From contig NZ_APAT01000005.1 of the NCBI RefSeq assembly GCF_000347775.1, positions 186,001 to 250,000 on the forward strand: 64,000 bases of DNA. Reading direction: 5' to 3'. The translations under genes were made by a program, and so were the position numbers. Positions 36,818 through 46,368 of this stretch are shown one piece after another. The notes under the pieces were generated by a model that was not told where the DNA came from, made no database searches, and saw nothing but the letters and a program-made list of their open reading frames with translations. Source of the stretch: Marinobacter santoriniensis NKSG1. Its GTDB lineage: Bacteria; Pseudomonadota; Gammaproteobacteria; Pseudomonadales; Oleiphilaceae. Numbering within the stretch: the first letter of the stretch is position 1; each line of letters begins with the position of its first letter.

Positions 36818-37984
36818 GTGGACTTTGACCTGACTGATGATCAGAAGGCGTTCCGGGATGCCGCACGCGCCTTCGCCGAGAAATCCATGGCGCCCCATGC
36901 CGCCCAGTGGGACGAGGAACATATTTTTCCCGTCGACGTGATGAAAGAGGCGGGCGAAATGGGTTTCATGGGCCTGTACACCCCCGAAGCCCTCGGCGGG
37001 ATGGGGCTCAGCCGTCTGGACACCTCGGTCATTGTGGAAGAGCTGGCAGCGGCCTGCCCCTCCACAGCGGCCTTTATCACCATTCACAACATGGCCACCT
37101 GGATGGTTGCGAGTTTTGCTTCGGAAGAACTCCGGCAGGACATCGTGCCGAGTCTCGCCAGTGGCGAAAAGCTTGCTTCCTATTGCCTGACCGAGCCGGG
37201 TGCGGGTTCCGACGCTGCCAGCCTCCGGACCCGTGCGGTCCGTGATGGCGACAGTTATGTCATCAATGGCAGCAAGATGTTCATCTCCGGCGCCGGCAGC
37301 ACCGATATTCTGGTTCTGATGGCTCGTACCGGTGATCCGGACAGCGGCGCCAGAGGCATCTCCACGTTCGTGATTCCGGCCGATGCCGAGGGCATCTCCT
37401 ATGGCAAGAACGAAGAGAAGATGGGATGGCACAGCCAGCCCACCCGCCTGGTCAGCCTGGAAGATGTCCGGATTCCGGCGGGCAATCGCGTGGGGGAGGA
37501 AGGTGACGGCTTCGCCATTGCCATGAAAGGCCTGGACGGAGGGCGGCTGAACATCGCTACCTGTTCCCTCGGCGGTGCCCAGGCGGCACTGTTGCGTGCC
37601 CGCAATTACCTGCACGAGCGGGAACAGTTCGGGAAGCCGCTGGCGGCTTTCCAGGCGCTGCAATTCAAACTGGCCGATATGGCGACCAACCTGGTCGCGG
37701 CGCGGCAAATGGTACGCCTTGGCGCCTTCAAACTGGACAAAGGTGACCCGGAGGCCACGCTTCATTGCGCGATGGCCAAGCGGTTTGCCACGGATGCCTG
37801 TTTCGATGTGGTCAACGAGGCGCTGCAACTGCACGGCGGCTACGGGTACATTCGCGAGTATCCCCTGGAGCGCTATCTCCGGGATCTGCGGGTTCACCAG
37901 ATTCTTGAAGGCACCAACGAAATCATGCGTGTGATCGTGGCTCGCCGCCTGCTACAGGACGGTGTGGTCGAGGCCATCCAATAA
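36818..37984 (+). CDS. Acyl-CoA dehydrogenase (probably isobutyryl-CoA)
   Basis: 388 residues. CLTEPGAGSDAASLRT and KMFISGAGSTDI line the FAD pocket; LHGGYGYIREYPLERYLRDLR and Glu364 in ILEGTNEIMR give the catalytic base of the SCAD/isobutyryl type. Removes two hydrogens from isobutyryl-CoA to give methacrylyl-CoA, judged from the valine operon. GTG start after CAGGAG. Confidence 0.92.
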   Translation: MDFDLTDDQKAFRDAARAFAEKSMAPHAAQWDEEHIFPVDVMKEAGEMGFMGLYTPEALGGMGLSRLDTSVIVEELAAACPSTAAFITIHNMATWMVASFASEELRQDIVPSLASGEKLASYCLTEPGAGSDAASLRTRAVRDGDSYVINGSKMFISGAGSTDILVLMARTGDPDSGARGISTFVIPADAEGISYGKNEEKMGWHSQPTRLVSLEDVRIPAGNRVGEEGDGFAIAMKGLDGGRLNIATCSLGGAQAALLRARNYLHEREQFGKPLAAFQALQFKLADMATNLVAARQMVRLGAFKLDKGDPEATLHCAMAKRFATDACFDVVNEALQLHGGYGYIREYPLERYLRDLRVHQILEGTNEIMRVIVARRLLQDGVVEAIQ

Positions 37985-38014
37985 CAATGTAACACCGCAA
38001 ACAGGAGATAACAG

Positions 38015-38794
38015 ATGAGCGATCCCATTCAGCTCGAAAAACGTGGACACATTGCGGTTCTGACCATGAATAACCCGCCGGCCAACACCTGGACGGCAGA
38101 TTCCCTGAACCTTCTGATCGAGATCGTCGAGAACCTCAACGCGGACAAAGACATCTTTGCCCTGGTTCTGACCGGGCAAGGTGAGAAATTTTTCTCCGCC
38201 GGGGCGGATCTGAAAGCCTTTGCGGATGGCGACAAGGCTAACGCCAATTATCTGGGGCAGCTTTTCGGTCAGGCCTTTTCGGCGCTGACGGCTTTCCGGG
38301 GTGTTTCCATCGCTGCGATGAACGGCTACGCCATGGGCGGTGGCCTTGAGGTCGCCATGTCCTGCGACATCCGCATCGCCGAAGAGCACGCCCAGATGGC
38401 CCTGCCGGAAGCAACCGTGGGCCTTCTGCCTTGTGGTGGTGGTACCCAGAACCTGCCCTGGCTGGTGGGTGAAGGCTGGGCCAAGCGCATGATTCTGTGC
38501 GGCGAGCGAGTGAAGGCAGACAAAGCCCTCGAAATCGGACTGGTTGAAGAGGTTGTGCCAACCGGTAAATCGCTGGAGAAGGCGCTGGAGCTGGCGGAAG
38601 GCGCCTGCGGTCAGAGCCCGTCTGCCGTTGCCCGCTGCAAGAAGCTGGTGATGAGCGCCCGGGATGGTCGAAGCCATGAGGACGGCTGGCGCATGGAGCG
38701 GGAGCTGTTCGTCGAGCTGTTCTCCACCGAAGACCAGCGGGAAGGCGTCAACGCATTCCTCGAAAAACGGAAACCGGAATGGAAGAACCGGTAA
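38015..38794 (+). CDS. Enoyl-CoA hydratase (methacrylyl-CoA step)
   Basis: 259 residues of the crotonase fold. KFFSAGADLKAFADG and AMNGYAMGGGLEVAMSCD supply the oxyanion hole; ALPEATVGLLPCGGGT holds one catalytic glutamate. By position it would hydrate methacrylyl-CoA to 3-hydroxyisobutyryl-CoA. ACAGGAG lies upstream of the ATG. Confidence 0.91.
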   Translation: MSDPIQLEKRGHIAVLTMNNPPANTWTADSLNLLIEIVENLNADKDIFALVLTGQGEKFFSAGADLKAFADGDKANANYLGQLFGQAFSALTAFRGVSIAAMNGYAMGGGLEVAMSCDIRIAEEHAQMALPEATVGLLPCGGGTQNLPWLVGEGWAKRMILCGERVKADKALEIGLVEEVVPTGKSLEKALELAEGACGQSPSAVARCKKLVMSARDGRSHEDGWRMERELFVELFSTEDQREGVNAFLEKRKPEWKNR

Positions 38795-38813
38795 GTCCGG
38801 CGTGGGGTCCAAG

Positions 38814-39893
38814 ATGAGTGATCAACCAATAGTATTCGAAGAATGGCAGACCGCCGACGATGCGATCATCGCCGTGGCGCGGATAAACACGCCACGCAAT
38901 CTCAATTCGCTGTCGCTGGATATGATTCGTCTGCTCAAGCCGCAGCTCAGCCGGTGGGCGGAAGATCCGAAGATCTGTGCGGTCTGGCTTGAGGCGGAAG
39001 GCGATAAGGCCTTCTGTGCCGGCGGTGACATTGTTTCGCTGTATCGGAGCATGACCGAGCCGGGCGACGCGGAGCTGGGAAAAACCTTCTTCACCGAAGA
39101 GTACGAACTGGACTACCAGATCCATACCTTCCCAAAGCCACTGGTGTGCTGGGGCCACGGCATTGTGATGGGCGGTGGCATCGGACTGATGGTCGGTGCC
39201 TCCCACCGGGTTGTGACTGAGAGTTCCAAAATGGCCATGCCCGAGGTGAACATCGGGCTGTATCCGGATGTAGCGGGGGGCTGGTTCCTGAACCGGATGC
39301 CCGGACGAACCGGCTTGTTCCTGGGACTGACCGGCGCACGGATCAACGCAGCCGATGCGCTGTTCGTGGGAATGGCCGATCGTTTCATCAAGCACGAACT
39401 GAAGGCGCAGGTGATCCAGGCGCTGCAGGATCGGCAGTGGAACGGTCAGGACGCGCACCAAGTGGTGGGTGCCGTGCTCCGGGAGTTCGAACAGCACAGT
39501 GGTGGTGCCATGCCGGCGTCCTCGGTGCGGGACTACCTTGATGAAATCAATCGGGCTGCCGATGGTGACTCGCTGGAACAGGTGGTGCAGCAACTGATGG
39601 AGTTGGGCAGCCGGGAAGACTGGCTTGGCAAGGTGACTCACAGTCTCGGCAACGCGTCACCCACATCGCTGGCGCTGGTCTGGAAACATCTGCACAGCTG
39701 TCGTCTCGACAGCCTCCGGGAAGTCCTGGACAAAGAGCTGGTGATTTCCTGCAACTGCCTCGACAAGGGCGAGTTTGCCGAAGGCGTCCGGGCTCTGCTG
39801 ATCGACAAGGATCTGCAGCCGAGGTGGCGCTATGCCTCGCTCTCGGAGGTTGATGGCAACTGGATTGACGATTTCTTCACAGTACAACAATAA
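38814..39893 (+). CDS. 3-hydroxyisobutyryl-CoA hydrolase
   Basis: 359 residues, the HIBCH length. DKAFCAGGDIVSLYR, WGHGIVMGGGIGLMVGASH, MPEVNIGLYPDVAGGWFL and LFVGMADRF are HIBCH motifs; the Glu and Asp of EVNIGLYPD are catalytic. Frees 3-hydroxyisobutyrate from CoA, between the hydratase and MmsB. The frame is open 50 codons upstream within the previous gene, but the ATG at 38814 fits the family. Confidence 0.92.
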   Translation: MSDQPIVFEEWQTADDAIIAVARINTPRNLNSLSLDMIRLLKPQLSRWAEDPKICAVWLEAEGDKAFCAGGDIVSLYRSMTEPGDAELGKTFFTEEYELDYQIHTFPKPLVCWGHGIVMGGGIGLMVGASHRVVTESSKMAMPEVNIGLYPDVAGGWFLNRMPGRTGLFLGLTGARINAADALFVGMADRFIKHELKAQVIQALQDRQWNGQDAHQVVGAVLREFEQHSGGAMPASSVRDYLDEINRAADGDSLEQVVQQLMELGSREDWLGKVTHSLGNASPTSLALVWKHLHSCRLDSLREVLDKELVISCNCLDKGEFAEGVRALLIDKDLQPRWRYASLSEVDGNWIDDFFTVQQ

Positions 39894-39904
39894 GGGGAAG
39901 AACC

Positions 39905-40792
39905 ATGGCAAAGATTACGTTCATTGGTCTGGGCAATATGGGTGGGCCCATGGCCTCCAACCTGATCAAGGCGGGGCATGAGGTGACGGTTTTCGATCTG
40001 TCCAAGGCGGCGGTCGAAGCGCTGGTAGCCGAAGGCGCCAAAACGTCCGATACCGCTCACAGTGCTGCAGACGGTGCGGAATGTGTCATCACCATGCTGC
40101 CCGCCGGCCAGCACGTGGAAGCTGTCTACCTCGGTGACGATGGACTCCTGGCGCGCTTGCCGGCAGATACGCTGATCATCGACTCGTCCACCATCGCGCC
40201 GGAAACCGCCCGTGGTGTCGCCGAAGCCGCGAAAGAGAAGAATCTGCCGTTCATCGATGCACCGGTGTCCGGTGGTGTTGGTGGTGCCAAGGCAGGAACC
40301 CTGACCTTCATCTGCGGCGGGGAAGAGGATACGTTCAACCGTGCCAAACCGATTCTGGAGGCCATGGGCAAGAACATTTTCCACGCCGGTCCCCACGGCG
40401 CCGGCCAGGTCGCCAAGATCTGCAATAACATGCTGTTGGCCATCCTGATGTCCGGCACCAGCGAAGCGCTGGCGCTGGGCGCCAAAAACGGCCTGGATCC
40501 GGCAGTCCTGTCGGAAATCATGAAGCAGAGTTCCGGCGGCAACTGGGCGCTGAACGTCTACAACCCATGGCCGGGCGTGATGGAGGGGGCTCCGGCTTCC
40601 CGGGATTACCAGGGGGGCTTCCTGGTGAAGCTCATGACCAAGGACCTGGGCCTCGCCTTCGACAATGCGGTGAAGAACCAGGCCTCCATCCCCATGGGCT
40701 CGCTGGCCCGTAACCTGTTCCAGCTGCACGCCGGACAGGGCAACGAAGACCTGGATTTCTCCAGTATTCAACGTCTGTACCGCGGCGAGTAA
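39905..40792 (+). CDS. mmsB: 3-hydroxyisobutyrate dehydrogenase
   Basis: 295 residues. GLGNMGGPMASNLIKAGH binds NAD, DAPVSGGVGGAKAGTLTF binds substrate, GAGQVAKICNN holds the catalytic Lys and LMTKDLGLA is the family's C-terminal motif. Oxidises 3-hydroxyisobutyrate to methylmalonate semialdehyde, the MmsA substrate. AAGGGGAAG before the ATG; a terminator hairpin follows the stop. Confidence 0.96.
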   Translation: MAKITFIGLGNMGGPMASNLIKAGHEVTVFDLSKAAVEALVAEGAKTSDTAHSAADGAECVITMLPAGQHVEAVYLGDDGLLARLPADTLIIDSSTIAPETARGVAEAAKEKNLPFIDAPVSGGVGGAKAGTLTFICGGEEDTFNRAKPILEAMGKNIFHAGPHGAGQVAKICNNMLLAILMSGTSEALALGAKNGLDPAVLSEIMKQSSGGNWALNVYNPWPGVMEGAPASRDYQGGFLVKLMTKDLGLAFDNAVKNQASIPMGSLARNLFQLHAGQGNEDLDFSSIQRLYRGE

Positions 40793-40805
40793 CGCTCGCC
40801 GTTCA

Positions 40806-40847
40806 CCAGTGCCTGACCGCAAGGGTTGTGGTCGGGCACTGGATTTT
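40806..40847 (+). terminator. Terminator after mmsB
   Basis: CCAGTGCCTGACC pairs with GGTCGGGCACTGG (13 bp with one T-G wobble) around an 11-base loop, followed by ATTTT. Ends the valine operon and separates it from vgrG. Confidence 0.7.
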
Positions 40848-40960
40848 CCGGCAACGGGCTGGTAATTTGCTGACCTGTGAACCGGGACTGCCATCAAGGA
40901 TGGGATGGCTGAAGGCCCCGGTGCTCAACGGATGACATCGCAGCTTCAAGGATTGAAGAC

Positions 40961-43087
40961 ATGCCCCATGCAAGCGGATTGCAGTTCACCGCCCGTGTCG
41001 GTGACTTTGCCCCTGATCATTTCGTCGTCGTCGGCTTTACGTTGACGGAGGCGCTCTCCGAACTCTTCCTCGGCCGAATCGACCTGGCCAGTACCGATCC
41101 CCGCGTAACCGCCGAGTCTGTTCTGGAACAGCCCGTGGATCTCGTGGTCTGGCAGGACAGTGAACCCCTGCGTCGTTTCACCGGCGTGATCAACGAATTT
41201 GCCCGGGGCGACAGTGGTCATCACCGGACCCGGTACGAAGTTGTCTTCCAGCCGGCCCTGTGGCGTCTTGGCCTGATGCACAACAGCCGGATTTTCCAGG
41301 GCCAGGCGACGGACGCTATCGTCCGGACCCTCTTGGAGGAACGGGGCATCGTCGATGCCGTGATGGATCTCAAGCGCCAGCCATCCGAACGGGAGTATTG
41401 CGTACAGCACCGGGAAACCGATCTGGCGTTCGTGGAGCGGCTTGCGGCCGAAGAAGGCTGGCATTACCGCTACCAGCATGGTGACGTCGACGGTGATACG
41501 GCACCGGGCCTGATTTTCGCCGATCATCATGGCAATGCACCGGAACTGTCACCAGTAACCTACAACGCCCGTGCCGGCGGAAGCGTTCGAACCCCCTGCG
41601 TATTCCGCTTTGAGTACCGTGAGCGGGTGCGTGCGGCGTCTGTTGTGCTCAAGGATTACACGTTCCGGAACCCCGCATACGCCCTGATGCATGAGCGCTC
41701 GGGCACAACGAACTCGCGGCATGATTATCAGCATTTTGATTATCCGGGGCGCTACAAGGCCGATGCCAGCGGCCAGCCATTCGCTGCGGCCCGCCGGGAT
41801 GCCCTGCGCAATGATGCCTGCACCGCCCGGGGTGAGAGTAATCGCGCGGATTTTTTCCCGGGCGCCCGTGTGGCTCTCACGGACCACGAAGAAGAGCGTC
41901 TGAATCAGGACTGGCTGATCACGGCGGTGACTCACTCGGGGCACCAGCCCCAGGCCCTTGAGGAAGAAGGGGGCTCGGAGCCCACCCGCTACCATAATTT
42001 TTTCAACGCCATTCCCTCCGATCGGACCTGGCGACCGCTGTGTGAACATCGCCCTCTGATGGATGGTCCCCAGGTCGCCATCGTCACCGGCCCCGAGGGT
42101 GAGGAAATCCACTGTGATCAGTACGGTCGGGTCAAAGTGCGGTTCCCGTGGGACCGGTACGCCGGCAACGACGAAAACAGCAGTGCCTGGCTTCGGGTCA
42201 GTCAGGCCTGGGCCGGTGGCCAATACGGTTTCATGGCGCTTCCCCGAATCGGTCATGAAGTGATTGTCTCGTTCCTCGATGGCGACCCGGACCAGCCGAT
42301 TATTACCGGCCGAACCCATCATGCCACCAACCTGTCCCCCTACACACTGCCCGAACATAAAACCCGGACCGTACTGAAAACCCGGACCCACAAGGGCGAA
42401 GGCAGCAATGAACTGCGATTCGAGGACGAAGCAGGGCAGGAACAGGTTTTTGTCCATGCCCAGAAGGATCTGGATCTGGTGACCGAAAACAATCGGACCG
42501 AGGTGGTCCGTAACGACAGCCACGTTACGACGGGCAATCACCGTTTCAGTGAGGTGGGCGGAGACAGGCATGACACCGTCAAGGGTGAACACCGCACACG
42601 GGTCGGCGGCGATTACAGTCTGATCGCGAATGGGAGTCTCCACAGTCGGTTGGGCGAAAGTCAGCTGGTGGAGGCAGGTTCCGAGATTCATCACCAGGCC
42701 GGCATCAAGGTTGTGATTGAAGCGGGGGCCGAAATCACACTCAAAGCCGGTGGCAGTTTCCTGAAAATCGATCCCGGTGGTGTGACCATCTCCGGGCCCG
42801 CTATTCGCATCAACTCGGGCGGCGCCCCGGGGAGTGGCGCGGGGCAGGCGGCCAGGGAGCCCCAGGCGCCCCAATCCATTCACTCTGACCAGCCGGTTTC
42901 CGGTGCATCGCCGGACCTGGCCCAGACGTCAACCCGAGACCTTGCGGCGCCCGCGGGGTTTGTTCCACCGGCATTGTCGGATGAACGCGGAAAACTCCTG
43001 GCCGAGGCCGCCCAGCAAGGCGCGCTATCCCTTTCGGAATGTGATTACGATGAGCATGGACGCTGCAGACTGCATCAACACTCTTGA
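40961..43087 (+). CDS. vgrG: VgrG (TssI) type VI secretion spike
   Basis: 708 residues. gp27-like start, the marker segment EYCVQHRETDLAFVERLAAEEG, gp5-like core with DQYGRVKVRFPWDR, WLRVSQAWAGGQYGFMALPRIGHEV (about residues 408-432), FLDGDPDQPIITGRTHHA, then a repeated beta-helix needle (RTEVVRNDSHVTTGNH, GGDRHDTVKGEH). The ~70-residue tail after SGPAIRINSGG is low complexity, probably the adaptor-docking end. Extracellular spike tip that carries effectors. No TssB/C/E/F/G/J/K/L/M genes lie in the window, so it is an orphan module. Confidence 0.95.
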   Translation: MPHASGLQFTARVGDFAPDHFVVVGFTLTEALSELFLGRIDLASTDPRVTAESVLEQPVDLVVWQDSEPLRRFTGVINEFARGDSGHHRTRYEVVFQPALWRLGLMHNSRIFQGQATDAIVRTLLEERGIVDAVMDLKRQPSEREYCVQHRETDLAFVERLAAEEGWHYRYQHGDVDGDTAPGLIFADHHGNAPELSPVTYNARAGGSVRTPCVFRFEYRERVRAASVVLKDYTFRNPAYALMHERSGTTNSRHDYQHFDYPGRYKADASGQPFAAARRDALRNDACTARGESNRADFFPGARVALTDHEEERLNQDWLITAVTHSGHQPQALEEEGGSEPTRYHNFFNAIPSDRTWRPLCEHRPLMDGPQVAIVTGPEGEEIHCDQYGRVKVRFPWDRYAGNDENSSAWLRVSQAWAGGQYGFMALPRIGHEVIVSFLDGDPDQPIITGRTHHATNLSPYTLPEHKTRTVLKTRTHKGEGSNELRFEDEAGQEQVFVHAQKDLDLVTENNRTEVVRNDSHVTTGNHRFSEVGGDRHDTVKGEHRTRVGGDYSLIANGSLHSRLGESQLVEAGSEIHHQAGIKVVIEAGAEITLKAGGSFLKIDPGGVTISGPAIRINSGGAPGSGAGQAAREPQAPQSIHSDQPVSGASPDLAQTSTRDLAAPAGFVPPALSDERGKLLAEAAQQGALSLSECDYDEHGRCRLHQHS

Positions 43088-43919
43088 ACACGTGGCACCC
43101 CCGGTTTCCTTACCCGATGCAGCGGATTTTGCCATTGTTGACCTGGCCGCGGACGAGCAATCCCTGCAGTGCATCTACGACGCGATGATCGGGGAATCGA
43201 TCCACTGGCTCAGTCTCTTCCAGAACACGCCCTGGTTTCCGCAATGGAAGCAGGGGCCGGTGCTCCTGGATCTGCGACAGGCACCGGTATTCCGGAATGC
43301 ATTGATTGAACGCATGGTGACTGTTCCGAGCGGGTTGCTGGTCCGGACAAACTGGTCCATGGACGAATTTCACGCACATATCAGTCATTGCATTCACGAC
43401 GGCGTGCCGATGGACGGGCACCTCCTGCGCCTGCATGAACCCCGCTGGTTTGGACCACTGCTCTGTGCCGTGGGCGACAGGCAACGCCAGGCCATCCTTG
43501 CGGCCGGAACGCACTGGTTCTGGTATGACAGCCACACCTGGCGTACAGCGATGCCGGATCCCCACGATCCGGCACCCGGAGAGCGCCCACTGCCCCGTTT
43601 ATCCCTCGACAGGCTCGAGGCAACGACACCCTACTGGCTGGCGGCCGAAGCGAGGGGGTATCGCGCTCACTATGAATCGGTATTGCCGCAGGATGTATCG
43701 GCCACAGCCTGGATCCTGACCCGATTGCAGGAAGCCCATGAAGCCGGCTTTCGTCAGAGCGATTACCTGGAGCGCTGGCTCCGACTCGCCATCCGACAGG
43801 GGGCCGGGTTTCACCGTCGTTCACCGTACTCCGTGTTTCTGGAAGATGAATCCAAGACCCCCGGTTACCGATTGAGCGCCATGGAAGGCGCCATGGAGAA
43901 TGCAAATGCCACACTATGA
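43050..43919 (+). CDS. DUF4123 effector chaperone/adaptor
   Basis: 289 residues of the DUF4123 (Tap/TEC) type: YDAMIGESIHWLSLFQNTPW, APVFRNALIERMV, GLLVRTNWSMDEFHAHI and LLRLHEPRWFGPLLCAVGD. These cytoplasmic adaptors load an effector onto the VgrG tip. It overlaps the vgrG end by 38 bases and the effector start by 14, so all three are translationally coupled. ATG at 43050 is used; the frame is open further upstream. Confidence 0.88.
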   Translation: MSMDAADCINTLEHVAPPVSLPDAADFAIVDLAADEQSLQCIYDAMIGESIHWLSLFQNTPWFPQWKQGPVLLDLRQAPVFRNALIERMVTVPSGLLVRTNWSMDEFHAHISHCIHDGVPMDGHLLRLHEPRWFGPLLCAVGDRQRQAILAAGTHWFWYDSHTWRTAMPDPHDPAPGERPLPRLSLDRLEATTPYWLAAEARGYRAHYESVLPQDVSATAWILTRLQEAHEAGFRQSDYLERWLRLAIRQGAGFHRRSPYSVFLEDESKTPGYRLSAMEGAMENANATL

Positions 43920-46368
43920 AGTACAGTCCGGAGATACCCTGTCGGCCATCGCCCGCGACCATCAGGTCAGCATTGCCGCGCTCAGGGCCGAGAACCCCCG
44001 AATTAAAGATGCGGATCACATCGAGGCCGGGTGGACCCTGTCGATTCCGCCGTCGTCTTCAGGGGCCCTTGCGATGCCGGAGCCAAAGACCGCCGGGCAA
44101 CCGACGTCTTCCGAGTGCGCGGCCAAAGCCTGTCGCACGGAATATGCGGACATCATTCATGAAATGGGGGCGGGTGATGAGGCCTGGTGCCTCGCCTTGC
44201 CGGATGCCGCGGCCGAAGAGCTCTATCGGGAAATCGAGGAGATGGATGCCTTGATGGCCGAGTTCCGGGCCGCCCAGAACAAAGCTCAGGATCCAGGGAG
44301 CGACCAGCCATCGCCCGAACGTCAATGGATGATCAAGGCGGCGGAAAAAGGCGTGATCCAGCCAGACTCCGATGATCAGGAAGAACAGGAACCGGACAAG
44401 GTATCCCCGATTCGTTCCCGGATTGCCGCCATAGATGAGCAGATCCGCTGGTTCGATGACTACGATACGGATTATATCTGGTCGGCCATCAGCGCAGACG
44501 ACGAGAAGCGGGAGGAAATCCTGACCACGGCCAGAAACCGGCGCCTCGCTATGCTTCGAAAACAACGAGAGGCGCTTCAGGCCCAATTGGAAGAGACGGA
44601 TACGAACCGGGGCGTCCGTGGCCAGGGCGTCCAGTCCCGCGACTTTGACCCGCGCCGAAGTAACCGCGTTGAGGCGGGCATTATCGAGATCATGGTATTC
44701 AGCCGCCCCGGTCGCTGGCATTACGTCCGGAAAGGGGTTTATCGGAGGATCCTGGCCAGTTATGCCTCGATCCGTTACGTCCGTAAAACCCGGGCCATGG
44801 CGGATATGCTCAGCAACAAGTCGGCGACAGCGCGGGAGCTGATCGGCAAGATCCGGGACGATCTGAAGACCGATGCGGCCAAGAGCCCCATCGGCAATAT
44901 CGAAGTCAAATTCGCGGAAGCAAAAGAAGATTTCTATCTCCTGGGCAAGGAACATTCGAAACTGACCTGGAATTCCAGCAAGGGTGAGGCGCCTTCCGAG
45001 AACCAGTTTCAGGTAGGCGCCGAGGCGCAGCTCATGCGATTTGTCATGCAGGCCAGTGCCGGTGTCAATAACTTCGATTTGAGCACCGGAGAAATCGATA
45101 TCGGCACCCGGGCCAGCGCGTCCATGGCGTTACTCGAAGCCGAGGCGAAACTGGCGGAAGTGTTTGTGCCCGACGAGGCAGGCTGGGACTGCCGGTTTAC
45201 CTTTCGGAATCGAAACGGGGAATTGTCGGACCTGGCGTTCGGTGCCTTTCGTCTCTCCGGCGACATCACACTCAACTGCTTCGTCGGCGGCCGGGCCGGC
45301 GGCGAAGCCAGTGCCCGGCTGAGTACCGGTGCGGCGACCTTCCTTCTCTCCGATCAGAAACGCATCAAGCCCGATCCGAATGCCGGGTTGTCGGTCTCCG
45401 GCAACGCCTTTGCCGGCGCCGAAGCTGGTGGTGCCGTCAGCGGCAAGTTCAGCTGGGTGCATCCGGATGAGCAGTTCAATACCAATGCAAACTGGCAGGA
45501 GCTGCTGAAGATCGAGGCAGGGGCGACTGTTGCGGCGGGTGTTGGGGCCGGGATGGATTTTGAGTTGGAGTTGCGTGGTGGCGAGCTTCATTTGAGCTGT
45601 AGTGGTCGTTTGGTTTTTGGTCCCGGTGCAAGCGGGAATTTTGGTACAAAGGTGGACGTAAATGCAGGTTGGGCTCTTTGCAAAGCAGTTATGGGAGTGC
45701 TTCGCGATCTTGATTATTCATACATTGAAAATATTCAAGAGGACGTGTTCAGACGGTGGTATCAAAGTCTCTACCTGTCATTAGTTGCTGAGGCGAGAGC
45801 CGCAGCAACTTTGATAAATGCACCATTCCTTGTATTTCAGAACGCCTTGGCCGGGCGAAACTCGCTTCGAGAAGAGGCGTTCACTCTTGCGAAAAAAATC
45901 CGAGAGAATCGTTTGTCTGAGGTTCTAGAATCTGATCAGGGATCTCTGACTATATATGATTTGCCACCAGAAACGCTCGGAATGTTGTGCCACACGCTGG
46001 TAGAAACGTTCATAGATACTTGGGAGGAAGAGCAGGAGAAGGCACTAATTTATATATTCTCTCACGTCTCGACCTGGCGGAAATTTTTTGAGGTCCTTCA
46101 GCATATGACGGCTGATGGTTCAAAATGTGATGCTATGCAATCCCTAGAAAAGATCTGCGCAATTCTCGACGATGGTCTGTCAAAAGGTGACAACCAGCTC
46201 AGCCGATTTCATCATTGGATTAATCATGAACTGGGATCCAATCCTAGCGATTCTCCATCTCGTGAACTGGCTTGGCTGCCGAGTGTTGCCCCCAAGGATT
46301 GGAATCGTATCCGACAAAAACTAACGGCATATAATACAAAATATGGTGGCCCCATTTCGCTAGCTTAA
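43906..46368 (+). CDS. LysM-headed candidate type VI effector with foreign tail
   Basis: 820 residues. Residues 1-50 are a LysM peptidoglycan-binding domain (YEVQSGDTLSAIARDH). Residues about 60-300 are charged and helical; about 320-580 are a Gly-rich beta region (VGAEAQLMRFVMQASAGVNNF, GGRAGGEASARLSTGAA, LVFGPGASGNFG). Residues about 580-820 are helical with no motif I recognise. The DNA of this last part is AT-rich: 24 G+C of 60 at 45721-45780 and 23 of 60 at 46081-46140, against 35 of 60 at 45421-45480. Position after vgrG and the adaptor, plus a variable tail, points to a toxin. ATG at 43906 has GGAG at good spacing; 43900 is an alternative. Confidence 0.75.
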   Translation: MPHYEVQSGDTLSAIARDHQVSIAALRAENPRIKDADHIEAGWTLSIPPSSSGALAMPEPKTAGQPTSSECAAKACRTEYADIIHEMGAGDEAWCLALPDAAAEELYREIEEMDALMAEFRAAQNKAQDPGSDQPSPERQWMIKAAEKGVIQPDSDDQEEQEPDKVSPIRSRIAAIDEQIRWFDDYDTDYIWSAISADDEKREEILTTARNRRLAMLRKQREALQAQLEETDTNRGVRGQGVQSRDFDPRRSNRVEAGIIEIMVFSRPGRWHYVRKGVYRRILASYASIRYVRKTRAMADMLSNKSATARELIGKIRDDLKTDAAKSPIGNIEVKFAEAKEDFYLLGKEHSKLTWNSSKGEAPSENQFQVGAEAQLMRFVMQASAGVNNFDLSTGEIDIGTRASASMALLEAEAKLAEVFVPDEAGWDCRFTFRNRNGELSDLAFGAFRLSGDITLNCFVGGRAGGEASARLSTGAATFLLSDQKRIKPDPNAGLSVSGNAFAGAEAGGAVSGKFSWVHPDEQFNTNANWQELLKIEAGATVAAGVGAGMDFELELRGGELHLSCSGRLVFGPGASGNFGTKVDVNAGWALCKAVMGVLRDLDYSYIENIQEDVFRRWYQSLYLSLVAEARAAATLINAPFLVFQNALAGRNSLREEAFTLAKKIRENRLSEVLESDQGSLTIYDLPPETLGMLCHTLVETFIDTWEEEQEKALIYIFSHVSTWRKFFEVLQHMTADGSKCDAMQSLEKICAILDDGLSKGDNQLSRFHHWINHELGSNPSDSPSRELAWLPSVAPKDWNRIRQKLTAYNTKYGGPISLA

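Noticed and set aside
35160..36866. 568-codon open frame on the minus strand
   Set aside because: Antisense to mmsA, which is certain; no recognisable domain.
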